A stretch of DNA of 39,314 nt from an uncultured Campylobacter sp. (lineage in GTDB: Bacteria; Campylobacterota; Campylobacteria; Campylobacterales; Campylobacteraceae). Of the stretch, positions 32,432 through 39,314 are shown in pieces. The translations under genes and the position numbers were made by a program. The number at the start of each line of letters is the position of its first letter. The stretch's first letter is position 1. The stretch is taken from contig NZ_CALKTC010000017.1 in assembly GCF_937996225.1 (NCBI RefSeq), positions 1 through 39,314 on the forward strand. The letters are read 5' to 3'. Below the pieces are notes generated by a model that did not search any database, was not told the origin of the DNA, and was given only the letters and a program-made list of their open reading frames with translations.

Positions 32432-34004
32432 AATTTAAATTTGGCGCCGCTAAAGTGTTTTGATTCACTGCCATGTGGTAATAACTCACTGCTGCGTAAT
32501 TTTGCCGATATGCCGCCGTAGCGTTTTTATCTATCGATACGTCGCACCAATCCATCGCCGCGGTGTTTTGATTTCTCATCGCGCTATTTTGGTGCGCCGA
32601 TGTGCTGTGGCAATCTGTCGTTACGCTGCGACCATTCGCCGATGTGCCGTTTTTTGATATACCCCGCTTATCGGTAAGTCCTTTTGATTCGCCGTTGCCA
32701 TATCGTCGGTAATCCATCGATGTGACATAGTGATCCGCTACCGCAGCGAAAAAACTGGTGCGATCGTAAATTTTAATATATCTGAGTGGCGTTTTGCAGC
32801 CCTCTCTCGCGGAGTTTGGCGGTAGGACGAAATTTTGCGATGAGGCGGAGTTTTGCGAGGAGGTAAAATTCTGAGGCAGCACGGAATTTGGAAGAGAAGC
32901 GGATTTTGCGCTCGGTGCCGTGAGGATAGAGCTTTGATATGCCGCCGCAAAGTTTAAATCCTGCGTGGCTTGAGCTGCGGAATTAGAATTTTGAACGGAA
33001 TTCCCGCTGAGATTTTGGATAGAATTCTTACTGCTGCGTAGCGTAGATTTTAGATTGGGTGCGGCGAAGCTCGGAGAGAAATTTTTGCTCGAGATAAGAG
33101 CGCCTGGAATTTGATTAAGGATTGCGGGCGCAGAATTTTCGCTTTGGCTTCGGTCGGAATTTTTGCCGCAATAAAGGGTAAAATTTTGTGCGTCGTAGCT
33201 CGAGCTTATCGTAATAAAGCCTCGATACGCCGCCGTCAGGTAATTTTTATCTACGATGGGATTTACAGCCCCTATTTTTGTGATGGGGCTTTGATATGCC
33301 ACGCCGCTTGCGACCCGTATCGGCGTAGAATTTCGCGTAGCGCCCGAGTATGGGTTTATGTCTAAATCTGCGGCGGAGAAATTTGATTTAGAATTTCGGA
33401 CGGAATTTTTGCCTTCGTCGTTTGCGTCCAAGCCTGAACTTACAGTCAAATTTAAGCTCACGCTCGGTGCGGTTAAATTTATTACGTGATCCGCTACTTT
33501 AGAATTTGCGATTAAAATTTTCCCGCGATCTGCTCTGCAGTTTGAGTCTAAATTTGCGCTGCGATTTGCTTCGTCGCTTAAGCTTAAATTTTTAGCTAGG
33601 CTCGCGCCGGAATTCCTGCGAGAATCTACCGCGCGATCCGTGTCTGTGCGAAAGCCAAAATCCGCGGCGAAGCTTGGCCTGTCTGCTTCATTTTGCACCG
33701 CGGGCTCCTCGTCAAAGAGATAAAACGGATGGTGCATTATTTTTAGTCGCAGCCCGGCAAACTCCGTGCAGAAGGGCCCACCCCGTAGGTTAAACTCATT
33801 TTTTAGCTCCGCAAGCGCCTCGTCGTTGTTCCCTAAAACCGCGAAGTAGGGCTTGTCGCTTTGTCGCAAAAGCCTCAGCGTCTCGCTCTCGACGATGCCC
33901 TCTGCATGCACGAGCAGATCCGCTCCGCGCGCGAGCAGCCACTCTATGGCGCTTGCCGCGACCTCCGTTTCAGGGTGGGAGTCCGAGATGACGCCTATTA
34001 TCAA
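32301..34004 (-). CDS. Metallophosphoesterase (YfcE/MJ0936 type) with huge repeat insertion, probably inactive
   Basis: Residues 1-100 are a recognisable calcineurin-like phosphoesterase N-terminus: ISDSHPE (Asp8, His10), VHAEGIV where most relatives have HAGDIV, VLGNNDEA (metal-binding Asn) and LKIMHHPFYLFDEE. The family is normally 160-190 residues and should next show a GHTH motif and LNPGE. Instead about 450 residues of Ser/Asn/Ala-rich low-complexity sequence follow with no domain, GHTH is missing, and the true C-terminal segment lies in another frame. The TTG start overlaps the topA stop as TTGA. The frame stays open through the insert, but enzyme function is doubtful: metal site II is altered (AEG for AGD) and the HxH site is absent. 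Confidence 0.75.
   Translation of the reverse strand: MIIGVISDSHPETEVAASAIEWLLARGADLLVHAEGIVESETLRLLRQSDKPYFAVLGNNDEALAELKNEFNLRGGPFCTEFAGLRLKIMHHPFYLFDEEPAVQNEADRPSFAADFGFRTDTDRAVDSRRNSGASLAKNLSLSDEANRSANLDSNCRADRGKILIANSKVADHVINLTAPSVSLNLTVSSGLDANDEGKNSVRNSKSNFSAADLDINPYSGATRNSTPIRVASGVAYQSPITKIGAVNPIVDKNYLTAAYRGFITISSSYDAQNFTLYCGKNSDRSQSENSAPAILNQIPGALISSKNFSPSFAAPNLKSTLRSSKNSIQNLSGNSVQNSNSAAQATQDLNFAAAYQSSILTAPSAKSASLPNSVLPQNFTSSQNSASSQNFVLPPNSAREGCKTPLRYIKIYDRTSFFAAVADHYVTSMDYRRYGNGESKGLTDKRGISKNGTSANGRSVTTDCHSTSAHQNSAMRNQNTAAMDWCDVSIDKNATAAYRQNYAAVSYYHMAVNQNTLAAPNLNLRRARAKSGRDLRAQKAAFRFACVVVQERKLRASRLRSQRKEL
32455..32745. repeat. Degenerate tandem repeats, about 20-24 bp units
   Basis: About a dozen imperfect units with a core like ATCxCCGCxGTAATTTTGAT follow one another inside the phosphoesterase insertion. 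Examples on the plus strand are AACTCACTGCTGCGTAATTT, CCATCGCCGCGGTGTTTTG and CGCCGATGTGCCGTTTTTTG. Units vary in length and sequence, so the array is old or mutates fast. No CRISPR-like uniform repeat or spacer structure. Confidence 0.6.
32808..32897 (-). repeat. Hexapeptide-coding 18-bp repeats in the phosphoesterase insertion
   Basis: In the open minus frame successive six-residue units read LPQNFT, SSQNSA, SSQNFV and LPPNSA, preceded by LPNSV. The DNA shows recurring GAATTTTGC-type blocks every 18 bp or so. Similar SSKNS, IQNLSG and NSVQNS units appear further upstream in the gene (plus-strand positions about 32,980-33,090), suggesting the whole insert grew by duplication and drift. Confidence 0.6.
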
Positions 34005-36235
34005 TCGATCTCTTCTTTAAGCTTGCACTGCGGGCACTCGGCGAAGTTGCCTTTTTTCAGCTCTTTGCGGAGCATGTATGAGTTGCCGCACTGCGGGCAC
34101 GCGCGCGCAATCGGCGCGTAGTTGCTCACAAAGCCGCATTTAGGGTAGTTTGTGCAGCCGTAAAATTTGCCGCGTCTAGAGAAGCGCTCGACGATCTCGC
34201 CCGTGCCGCAGCTCGGGCACTTAACGCCGGTGGAGATGAGCGGTTTTTTCTCCTTCGCCGCGCCCTCGATTTTGCGCGAGTACTTGCACTTCGGATAGCC
34301 CTCGCAAGCGATAAACTCGCCGTATCTGCCCTTACGCTTGATCAAATTTTTACCGCACTGCGGGCATTTTTCATCTAACACTTCGGGCGCCGCCTTTTCT
34401 TCGCTCGCCCCCTCGGCGCTGGCGTCTGCGTTGCGGGAGTATTTGCACTTCGGATAGTTCGAGCAAGCGATAAACTCGCCAAATCTGCCCTGCCTCTTAA
34501 GTAGCTCGCCACCGCAGTTCGGGCATGCTTCGCCGATCTTTTCGGCTAGCTTTTGGCTTGCGATCGAGGTTTTTCCTTTGGCGATCTCGTCCATAAAAGG
34601 GTAGTAAAAATCTGCCAAAATTTGCTGCCAGTCCGCTTTGTTTTCGGCGATATCGTCGAGTTTTTCCTCCATTTTGGAGGTAAACTCGCTATCGACGATG
34701 TTTTTAAAATTTTGCTCTAGCATCTCGGTGATCTTAAAGGCGATCTCGCTCGGCACCAGGTGCTTTTGCTCGATATTTACGTAGTTGCGCGCAGTAAGCA
34801 GCGAGATGGTAGGCGCATAAGTCGAGGGCCTGCCAATGCCGAGGCTTTCGAGCTTTTTGATGAGGCTTGCTTCCGAATAGCGCGCCGGCGGCTCAGTGAA
34901 ATGCTGCTGCGAGCTTAGGCTTTGCAGGCTCATCACGTCGCCCGCATTGAAGTTCGGTAAAATTTTATCCTTATCCAGATCGCCGTAAGCCTTGTAAAAT
35001 CCGTCAAATTCCACCTTGCGCCCGCTGATCTTAAACGTGCCCGCTTCGCCGCGCACGATGATCGTTTGAATCTGCGAGACGCTAGGGCTCATCTGCGAGG
35101 CTACGAAGCGGTTGTAGATGAGCGCGTAAAGGCGGTATTCGTCGCGAGGCAGGATTTTTTGCGCGAGCTCGGGGGTAAGCTTTAGATCGGTAGGCCTTAT
35201 CGCTTCGTGCGCTTCCTGCGCGCCTTTACTTTTGGTGGCGTATAAATTCGCGCTTTTGGGCAGATATTTTTCGCCGAAGTGCTCCTCTATGAGCTCGCGA
35301 GCCGCCGCGATCGCTTCTTTAGCGATATTTAGCGAGTCGGTTCGCATATAGGTGATCGCGCCGCCGTTTTTGGTATTGACGCCTTCGTAAAGGCTTTGCG
35401 CGAGGCTCATCGTCTTGCGCGGATTAAAGCCCAGAGCCGTGCTCGCCGCCTGCTGTAGCGTCGAGGTCATAAACGGCGGGTAGGGGTTTGTTTTGCGCGA
35501 CTTGCTTTCAATACTCTCTACGCTAAATTTGTCTTTTTGCAGCGTCAGGACGATCTCGCTAGCTTGCGCCGCGTTTTTAACCGAGAGCTTTTCCATCTTT
35601 TTGCCGCGAAATTCCACGAGCTCGGCTTCCAAGTCCTTCTTAAAAACCGCGTCGATGCTGTGAAATTCTACCGGTTTAAAATTTAAAATTTCACGCTCGC
35701 GATCGACGACGATCTTGAGCGCGGCGCTTTGGACGCGACCCGCGCTTAAGCCGCGCTGGATCTTTAAATTTAAAAGCGGACTTAGTTTATAGCCCACGAT
35801 GCGATCGAGCAGGCGACGCGCTTGTTGGGCGTTTACGCTTGCGATATTAAGCTTGCGCGGCGAGCTTAGCGCGTTTGAGATCGCGCTTTTGGTGATCTCG
35901 TGAAATACGATGCGCGGCAGATCCTCCGCCTGCTTGCCGATCGAAGCTGCGATATGATAGGCGATCGCCTCGCCCTCGCGGTCCTCGTCCGTCGCGAGGT
36001 AAATTTGATCCGCCTTTTTGGCGAGCGTCTTTATCTGCTTTACGATCTGATCGTGATCGGCGCTGATTTCATATTCGGGCTCGAAGCTTTTATCTTTGAT
36101 TTTAATGCCGAATTTTTTCTGCGGCAGATCGCGGATGTGCCCCACGGAGGCCTCGACGTCGAACTCCGGACCCAGGTAGCCGGCGATGGAGCGCACCTTG
36201 TTGGGGGACTCCACGATGACGAGCTTGGTGGACAC
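34001..36235 (-). CDS. topA: DNA topoisomerase I, chimeric: foreign N-terminal codons on a Campylobacter body
   Basis: This 744-residue type IA topoisomerase relaxes negative supercoils. It has a Toprim domain (LVIVESPNK ... DEDREGEA), the catalytic Tyr in ITYMRTDSLN, SLGIGRPSTYAPTIS, and four C-terminal zinc ribbons (CPNCGGELLKRQGRFGEF, CPQCGKNLIKRKGRYGEF, CPSCGTGEIV, CPQCGNSYML). Residues about 40-744 resemble Campylobacter TopA (for example HFTEPPARYSEASLIKKLES). Residues 1-38 (MSTKLVIVESPNKVRSIAGY...) are of actinobacterial type and encoded by very GC-rich codons, whereas Campylobacter TopA begins, from memory, MKLIIVESPTKAKTI. The switch falls in GHIRDLPQ. Treat the first 38 codons as not belonging to this gene. 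Confidence 0.9.
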   Translation of the reverse strand: MSTKLVIVESPNKVRSIAGYLGPEFDVEASVGHIRDLPQKKFGIKIKDKSFEPEYEISADHDQIVKQIKTLAKKADQIYLATDEDREGEAIAYHIAASIGKQAEDLPRIVFHEITKSAISNALSSPRKLNIASVNAQQARRLLDRIVGYKLSPLLNLKIQRGLSAGRVQSAALKIVVDREREILNFKPVEFHSIDAVFKKDLEAELVEFRGKKMEKLSVKNAAQASEIVLTLQKDKFSVESIESKSRKTNPYPPFMTSTLQQAASTALGFNPRKTMSLAQSLYEGVNTKNGGAITYMRTDSLNIAKEAIAAARELIEEHFGEKYLPKSANLYATKSKGAQEAHEAIRPTDLKLTPELAQKILPRDEYRLYALIYNRFVASQMSPSVSQIQTIIVRGEAGTFKISGRKVEFDGFYKAYGDLDKDKILPNFNAGDVMSLQSLSSQQHFTEPPARYSEASLIKKLESLGIGRPSTYAPTISLLTARNYVNIEQKHLVPSEIAFKITEMLEQNFKNIVDSEFTSKMEEKLDDIAENKADWQQILADFYYPFMDEIAKGKTSIASQKLAEKIGEACPNCGGELLKRQGRFGEFIACSNYPKCKYSRNADASAEGASEEKAAPEVLDEKCPQCGKNLIKRKGRYGEFIACEGYPKCKYSRKIEGAAKEKKPLISTGVKCPSCGTGEIVERFSRRGKFYGCTNYPKCGFVSNYAPIARACPQCGNSYMLRKELKKGNFAECPQCKLKEEID
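36119..36143. other. Chimeric junction inside topA
   Basis: Base composition and codon use change abruptly here: AAAAAATTC-style codons on the left, strongly GC-ending codons on the right. The junction coincides with the codons for GHIRDLPQ, one of the most conserved TopA stretches, so two unrelated genomes could share a short exact overlap. It looks like an assembly join rather than natural DNA. Confidence 0.85.
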
Positions 36236-36373
36236 GTAAAGCCTTCCTCACGGGTGGTGCGCGGCTGGCCGCGGCTGGCGGGTCTGCGGGCGGTTGTCGC
36301 CGGGCCCCGGAGATCACCGCGGGATCGTGACGATCCGGGCGATCCGAGGCCCCGACGAAGGGGGACGGTGGGG

Positions 36374-36402
36374 AGTCGGCGCGTGCCGGCTCCCAGCCGA
36401 CT
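36374..36402 (-). terminator. Possible hairpin terminator between the PAS gene and topA (actinobacterial part)
   Basis: AGTCGGC (36,374-36,380) and GCCGACT (36,396-36,402) form a perfect 7-bp stem around a 15-nt loop, about 60 bp after the PAS-protein stop. There is no T-run, which is common for actinobacterial terminators. Moderate to weak. Confidence 0.4.
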
Positions 36403-36458
36403 GTAACGCACCACCCACCTTTTCCAACCAGGCCGTGTCCGGAAGAACGACTTTCGTC

Positions 36459-37793
36459 TCAGATGAGCTCGGCCAGGGCGCTGCGCACAGCCGCCAGGCG
36501 CTGAGCGGCGACGTTCTCGTCGTAGGGCAGGTGCAGCCCGCGGCACTCGGCGGCCAGCTCGGCCAGGGAGCGGACCTCGGGGAAGCCTCGGGAGGTGAGC
36601 TGGGCGACCTCGTCGATGATCGGCGAGCCCGAGGAGCCGGCCCCGCCGCCGCGCAGGTCCACCCACTGCCCCAGGCGCCGGGCCGCGCGGTCCAGGCTGG
36701 AGGTCACGGTGCGCAGGGCGTCGTTGAGCTGGGCGACCTGGGTGCTCACGGCCTGCAGCACCGGCCCCAGGCCGCGGAAGCCGGACTCCAGCGCCTCGCA
36801 CAGGTCCGTCAGGGAGTGCACGGCGTCCACCTCAGTGCCATCGAGGATGGACTGGGCGAAGCGCCCCACCATGAGGGTGAGCAGGCGCATGAGGGCCACG
36901 GAGAAGCGCAGCTCGGTGACCGACTGGTGCAGGACCTGCAGACGCGAGGGCAGCCCGGTCAGCTCCGAGCCCGCGGCCCCGGTGAGCTCGGCGATGCGCT
37001 CAGCGAGCATCTGCGCCTTGGTCTGGGTGCCGTTGCCGGCGTCGTGGGAGACCAGCTGACCGATGCGCCCCACCCGCACCTCCACCGCCCGGACAGAGCC
37101 GTGGGTGGCCTCCATGGTGGTGATGAGGCGCAGGTACTCGTCGAGCTCGAAGACCAGGGCGTTAGTGTCCTTCTCCATGGCTGCCACCGTGTTGAGGATC
37201 CGGGCAACAGCGCCCAGGCTCTCGGGAGCGGCCGCCGGGACGCGCACCCCGGAGCCGACCAGGGCGGCCACCTCGCGCGGCAGAGTCGCCAGGGTCATGT
37301 CGTGCAGGGAGGAGAAGCCCAGGGCCGTCAGCTCCGTGGCCAGCTCGCGACCGCCGAACTCACCGAGCTGATGACGCGAGGCACCCCGGGCCTCGAGGTC
37401 GCGCTCCTTGGCGCGCACCCGGCGGTAGGCCTCCTCGACCTTGTTCCGGGTCTCGGCGTCCATCGGCTTGATCCGCACCGAGAGATACCCCTGACGCAGC
37501 GGCACGATCGTGGCGAAGACCCGGTAGTCCAAGCCGTCCACCGCACGGTTGGTGATATAGCCGCAAGCCGGGCGCTGGGACTGCAGGTCGTCCCAGATGA
37601 GGCGGAAGAGGCCGGCCGGCATGTCCAGGTGCCGAATGATGTTGTGCGGAGCCCCGATGAGACGCTCACGCGAGTAGCGAGACAGCGTATCGAAGGTCCT
37701 GTTGGTGTTCTGAATAACACCTTTCAGGTCCGTGGTGGAAAAGAAGATGTCCTGTGGATCGAACAAACGCTCGTACCCGACCTGCGATTCCAT
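36459..37793 (-). CDS. Aer-like PAS-domain protein with helical C-terminus (actinobacterial), copy 1
   Basis: This 444-residue cytoplasmic protein has no signal peptide or membrane helix. Residues about 10-115 form a PAS domain very like that of the aerotaxis receptor Aer: FFSTTDLKGVIQNTNRTFDT, GAPHNIIRHLDMP (Arg54, His55, Asp57), Trp67 in FRLIWDDL, and GYITNRAVDGLDYRVFA. These match positions used by Aer to hold FAD. Residues 120-444 are helix-rich (Ala, Leu, Glu, Arg) and end QGFPEVRSLAELAAE..., but lack HAMP and the conserved methyl-accepting signalling tip. An AAGGAG site lies 6-7 nt before the ATG. Redox or oxygen sensing is inferred; the output is unknown. Composition marks it as Actinomyces-like. 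Confidence 0.82.
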   Translation of the reverse strand: MESQVGYERLFDPQDIFFSTTDLKGVIQNTNRTFDTLSRYSRERLIGAPHNIIRHLDMPAGLFRLIWDDLQSQRPACGYITNRAVDGLDYRVFATIVPLRQGYLSVRIKPMDAETRNKVEEAYRRVRAKERDLEARGASRHQLGEFGGRELATELTALGFSSLHDMTLATLPREVAALVGSGVRVPAAAPESLGAVARILNTVAAMEKDTNALVFELDEYLRLITTMEATHGSVRAVEVRVGRIGQLVSHDAGNGTQTKAQMLAERIAELTGAAGSELTGLPSRLQVLHQSVTELRFSVALMRLLTLMVGRFAQSILDGTEVDAVHSLTDLCEALESGFRGLGPVLQAVSTQVAQLNDALRTVTSSLDRAARRLGQWVDLRGGGAGSSGSPIIDEVAQLTSRGFPEVRSLAELAAECRGLHLPYDENVAAQRLAAVRSALAELI

Positions 37794-37890
37794 GGGTGCT
37801 CTCCTTCATGGTAGATGGTTCGCGGGAGCACCTCGTCGAGGACTATTTCCTTAGCTCCTCACACAGTGCCAGAAAAACCTTAATGACACG

Positions 37891-37902
37891 CGCGGGCCCG
37901 CG
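37891..37902. other. Perfect 12-bp GC palindrome between the PAS genes
   Basis: CGCGGGCCCGCG reads the same on both strands. On the minus strand it lies about 60 bp after the upstream PAS gene and is followed at a short distance by GGTTTTTC, so it may be part of a terminator; without a loop it could equally be a protein-binding site. Confidence 0.3.
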
Positions 37903-37962
37903 GAAGGCTGTTTATGACATTGTCACCAGTAAGTTGGGACCTATCTTGTAGATTTCTAATAA

Positions 37963-39314
37963 CTACTCCCCCAGGTGGCTCAAGGTCTCGCGCACCGTTG
38001 CCACCCGCTCACGAATGACGGGCTCGTCCAGGGTCACAACGACACCGCGGGCCTTGGCCGCCAGCTCGGCCAGGGAGGCCGTCTCCGGGAAGCCCTGCTC
38101 GCCCACCGTGACGGCCTCCTGCAGGGCAGCCTCGGCGTCGACGCCGTCGACCAGGGCCTGGGCACCCTCGTCCTGGAGAGCGCGGATCCAGCGCTGGAAG
38201 GGCCGCTTGACGCGGTCGAGGTTGCTGACCACGGTGCGCAGGTCACCCTCCAGGCGCTCGGCCAGGTTCGCGGCCTCCTGGCAGGAGGGAACCAGCTCCT
38301 CCAGGTCGGAGAGCATCGCCTCGGCGAGGTCACCGATGGCGTCGGCGGACTCCCCCTCCTGACCGTCCAGGACGGCGGCGGCGAAGATACCGGCCATCAG
38401 GGTGTGCAGACGCATCATCGAGCTGCGGAAGCGCACCTCGGAGGCCGCCTCGTAGAGCGCGACCAGGGAGGAGTTGAGCTGGCGGAGCACCTCGACGGCC
38501 TGGGCACCGCGCTCCTTGACGCGCTCCGAGACAGTGGGGACGGAGGACTCGCCGTCGAGACTGGTCACCTCCTCCATGAGGGATCCCACGCGGTTGGCGC
38601 GGTCGATGACCGAGCGCACACCACCGGCCCAGGAGCCCAGGCCGTTGATGAGCTCCTGATACTCCCCCAGCTGGTAGATGAGCTCGTCGGTGTCCCGCTC
38701 GATCGCGGCGACGGCCTGGAGGACGGCGGACATGGGGTTGTCCGACTCTGCGCGCGGCGGAACCCGGACGCCCTCGACCACCAGCAGGGCCAGCTCGCGC
38801 GGGAGCGCGGCCCGGGCGAAGTTGTGCAGGTCGTGGTACTGGAGGGCCGCCAGCTCATCGGTCAGAAGCGCCGCCCCGTGCTCGGCGACCTCGCGGCGCC
38901 CGTGCCCCTCCTCGGCATAGGCGCGCTCGGCGGCTCGCACTCGGGCGTAGATCTCCTTGACGGGTGTGAACATGGCGTGGTTGGTCGGGCGCACGCGTAC
39001 GGACAGGTAGCCGTCGGCCAGCGGAGCGACTGTGGCGAAGACCCAGTAGTCCAGCCCATCCTTGGCCCGGTTGAGCACGTAGACGCAGGAGGAGCGCCCC
39101 TGCTCGAGCTCGTCCCACATGAGCTTGAAGGCACCGGCGGGCATATCGTCGTGCCGAATAATGTTGTGCGGAGAGCCGACGAGCTCTTCGGCGCTGTAAC
39201 GGGACAGCGAATCGAAGACTCGATTCGTCCTACGAATGACACCCTTGGTATCCGTCGTTGAGAAGAACAGGTCCTCGGCACCGAAGCGGCGCTCGTTGCC
39301 ATCGACGTATTCCA
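37963..39314 (-). CDS. Aer-like PAS-domain protein, copy 2, cut at the window edge
   Basis: A paralogue of the preceding protein, about 450 residues. Although an internal ATG at 39,144 exists, the frame continues to the window end and reads EYVDGNERRFGAEDLFFSTT, aligning residue for residue with copy 1. The last two bases complete TG of an ATG whose A lies just outside, so only one base is missing. The PAS part has GSPHNIIRHDDMPAG, Trp in FKLMWDEL and VYVLNRAKDGLDYWVFA. The helical C-terminal part ends QGFPETASLAELAAK, like copy 1. There is no membrane helix or methyl-accepting tip. It probably arose by tandem duplication; 169 bp separate the two, so they may be independently transcribed. Confidence 0.82.
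   Translation of the reverse strand, partial: EYVDGNERRFGAEDLFFSTTDTKGVIRRTNRVFDSLSRYSAEELVGSPHNIIRHDDMPAGAFKLMWDELEQGRSSCVYVLNRAKDGLDYWVFATVAPLADGYLSVRVRPTNHAMFTPVKEIYARVRAAERAYAEEGHGRREVAEHGAALLTDELAALQYHDLHNFARAALPRELALLVVEGVRVPPRAESDNPMSAVLQAVAAIERDTDELIYQLGEYQELINGLGSWAGGVRSVIDRANRVGSLMEEVTSLDGESSVPTVSERVKERGAQAVEVLRQLNSSLVALYEAASEVRFRSSMMRLHTLMAGIFAAAVLDGQEGESADAIGDLAEAMLSDLEELVPSCQEAANLAERLEGDLRTVVSNLDRVKRPFQRWIRALQDEGAQALVDGVDAEAALQEAVTVGEQGFPETASLAELAAKARGVVVTLDEPVIRERVATVRETLSHLGE

Noticed and set aside
32455..32745. CRISPR array
   Set aside because: Units vary in sequence and length, there are no uniform spacers, and no cas genes are present.
36040..36801. 253-codon minus frame spanning the topA start and junction
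   Set aside because: Low-complexity Arg/Pro/Ala/Gly translation typical of a wrong frame; overlaps topA and PAS copy 1.
36294..37814. Long plus-strand open frame (506 codons) opposite PAS copy 1
   Set aside because: GC-rich DNA opens antisense frames; the minus-strand frame has a clear PAS domain and a ribosome site, while this one has His/Gln/Gly-rich meaningless sequence.
37975..39261. Plus-strand open frame (428 codons) opposite PAS copy 2
   Set aside because: Antisense shadow of a recognisable gene in high-GC sequence, with no ribosome site or domain.
36119..39314. Natural horizontal transfer from an actinobacterium into Campylobacter
   Set aside because: The join is in frame within the most conserved TopA motif and the foreign side runs unbroken to the window end with no mobile element; assembly error is simpler.

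Overview
The first ~36.1 kb (positions 1 to about 36,120) reads as a chromosome segment of an Epsilonproteobacterium, most likely an oral Campylobacter. The evidence is the conserved gene blocks tig-clpP-def-comM next to folE, recA-eno-FtsB-like-AMIN protein, nifS-nifU, and purD-RDD-lptD-PRTase-pnp, plus the futalosine-route menaquinone gene mqnD and frequent TTG starts. Base composition is moderately high for the genus (mid-40s % GC by eye). Flagellar neighbours that I recall beside folE and murB in C. jejuni are absent, which fits a non-motile species such as C. gracilis; the species call is inference. The last ~3.2 kb (about 36,120 to 39,314) is much richer in GC and looks like Actinomyces or a related actinobacterium. 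The switch lies inside topA, in the codons for the universally conserved GHIRDLP motif, so it is best explained as an assembly chimera between two oral organisms.

Layout. 1-3,434 (minus): trigger factor, ClpP, peptide deformylase and a truncated ComM/YifB AAA+ ATPase, packed with zero or 4-bp gaps. 3,592-5,742 (minus): a TonB-dependent siderophore receptor, divergent from folE across an AT-rich region with a Fur-box-like site. 6,626-8,830: nifS-nifU Fe-S assembly pair. 9,221-10,009: an orphan amino-acid-type periplasmic binding protein. 10,616-13,757 (minus): tandem rhodanese, murB, mqnD, separated by gene-poor gaps. 14,047-18,938: recA, eno, an FtsB/DivIC-like protein with a long acidic N-terminus, an AMIN-domain protein and a nitroreductase. 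19,122-21,695: argH and hemD. 21,726-29,565: a 6S-RNA-like transcript followed directly by purD, an RDD membrane protein, lptD, a phosphoribosyltransferase-family protein, pnp and a tandem UspA protein. 29,965-30,908: two AT-rich tandem paralogues of unknown function, resembling an orphan immunity-gene island. 31,035-36,235 (minus): a CPA2 antiporter, a metallophosphoesterase invaded by about 1.27 kb of degenerate repeat sequence, and the chimeric topA. 36,459-39,314 (minus): two tandem actinobacterial proteins with Aer-like PAS domains; the second is cut by the window end one base short of its start codon.

Most Campylobacter genes are housekeeping: protein maturation (Tig, ClpP, Def), cofactors (FolE, NifSU, MqnD, HemD), envelope (MurB, LptD, FtsB-like/AMIN), DNA and RNA metabolism (RecA, TopA, PNPase, 6S RNA) and central metabolism (Eno, ArgH, PurD). 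The unusual content is the repeat-expanded phosphoesterase, the tandem AT-rich paralogues, the 6S RNA candidate, the TonB receptor in the tig-folE gap, and the PAS pair on the foreign segment. I saw no tRNA, rRNA, CRISPR array or intact transposase.
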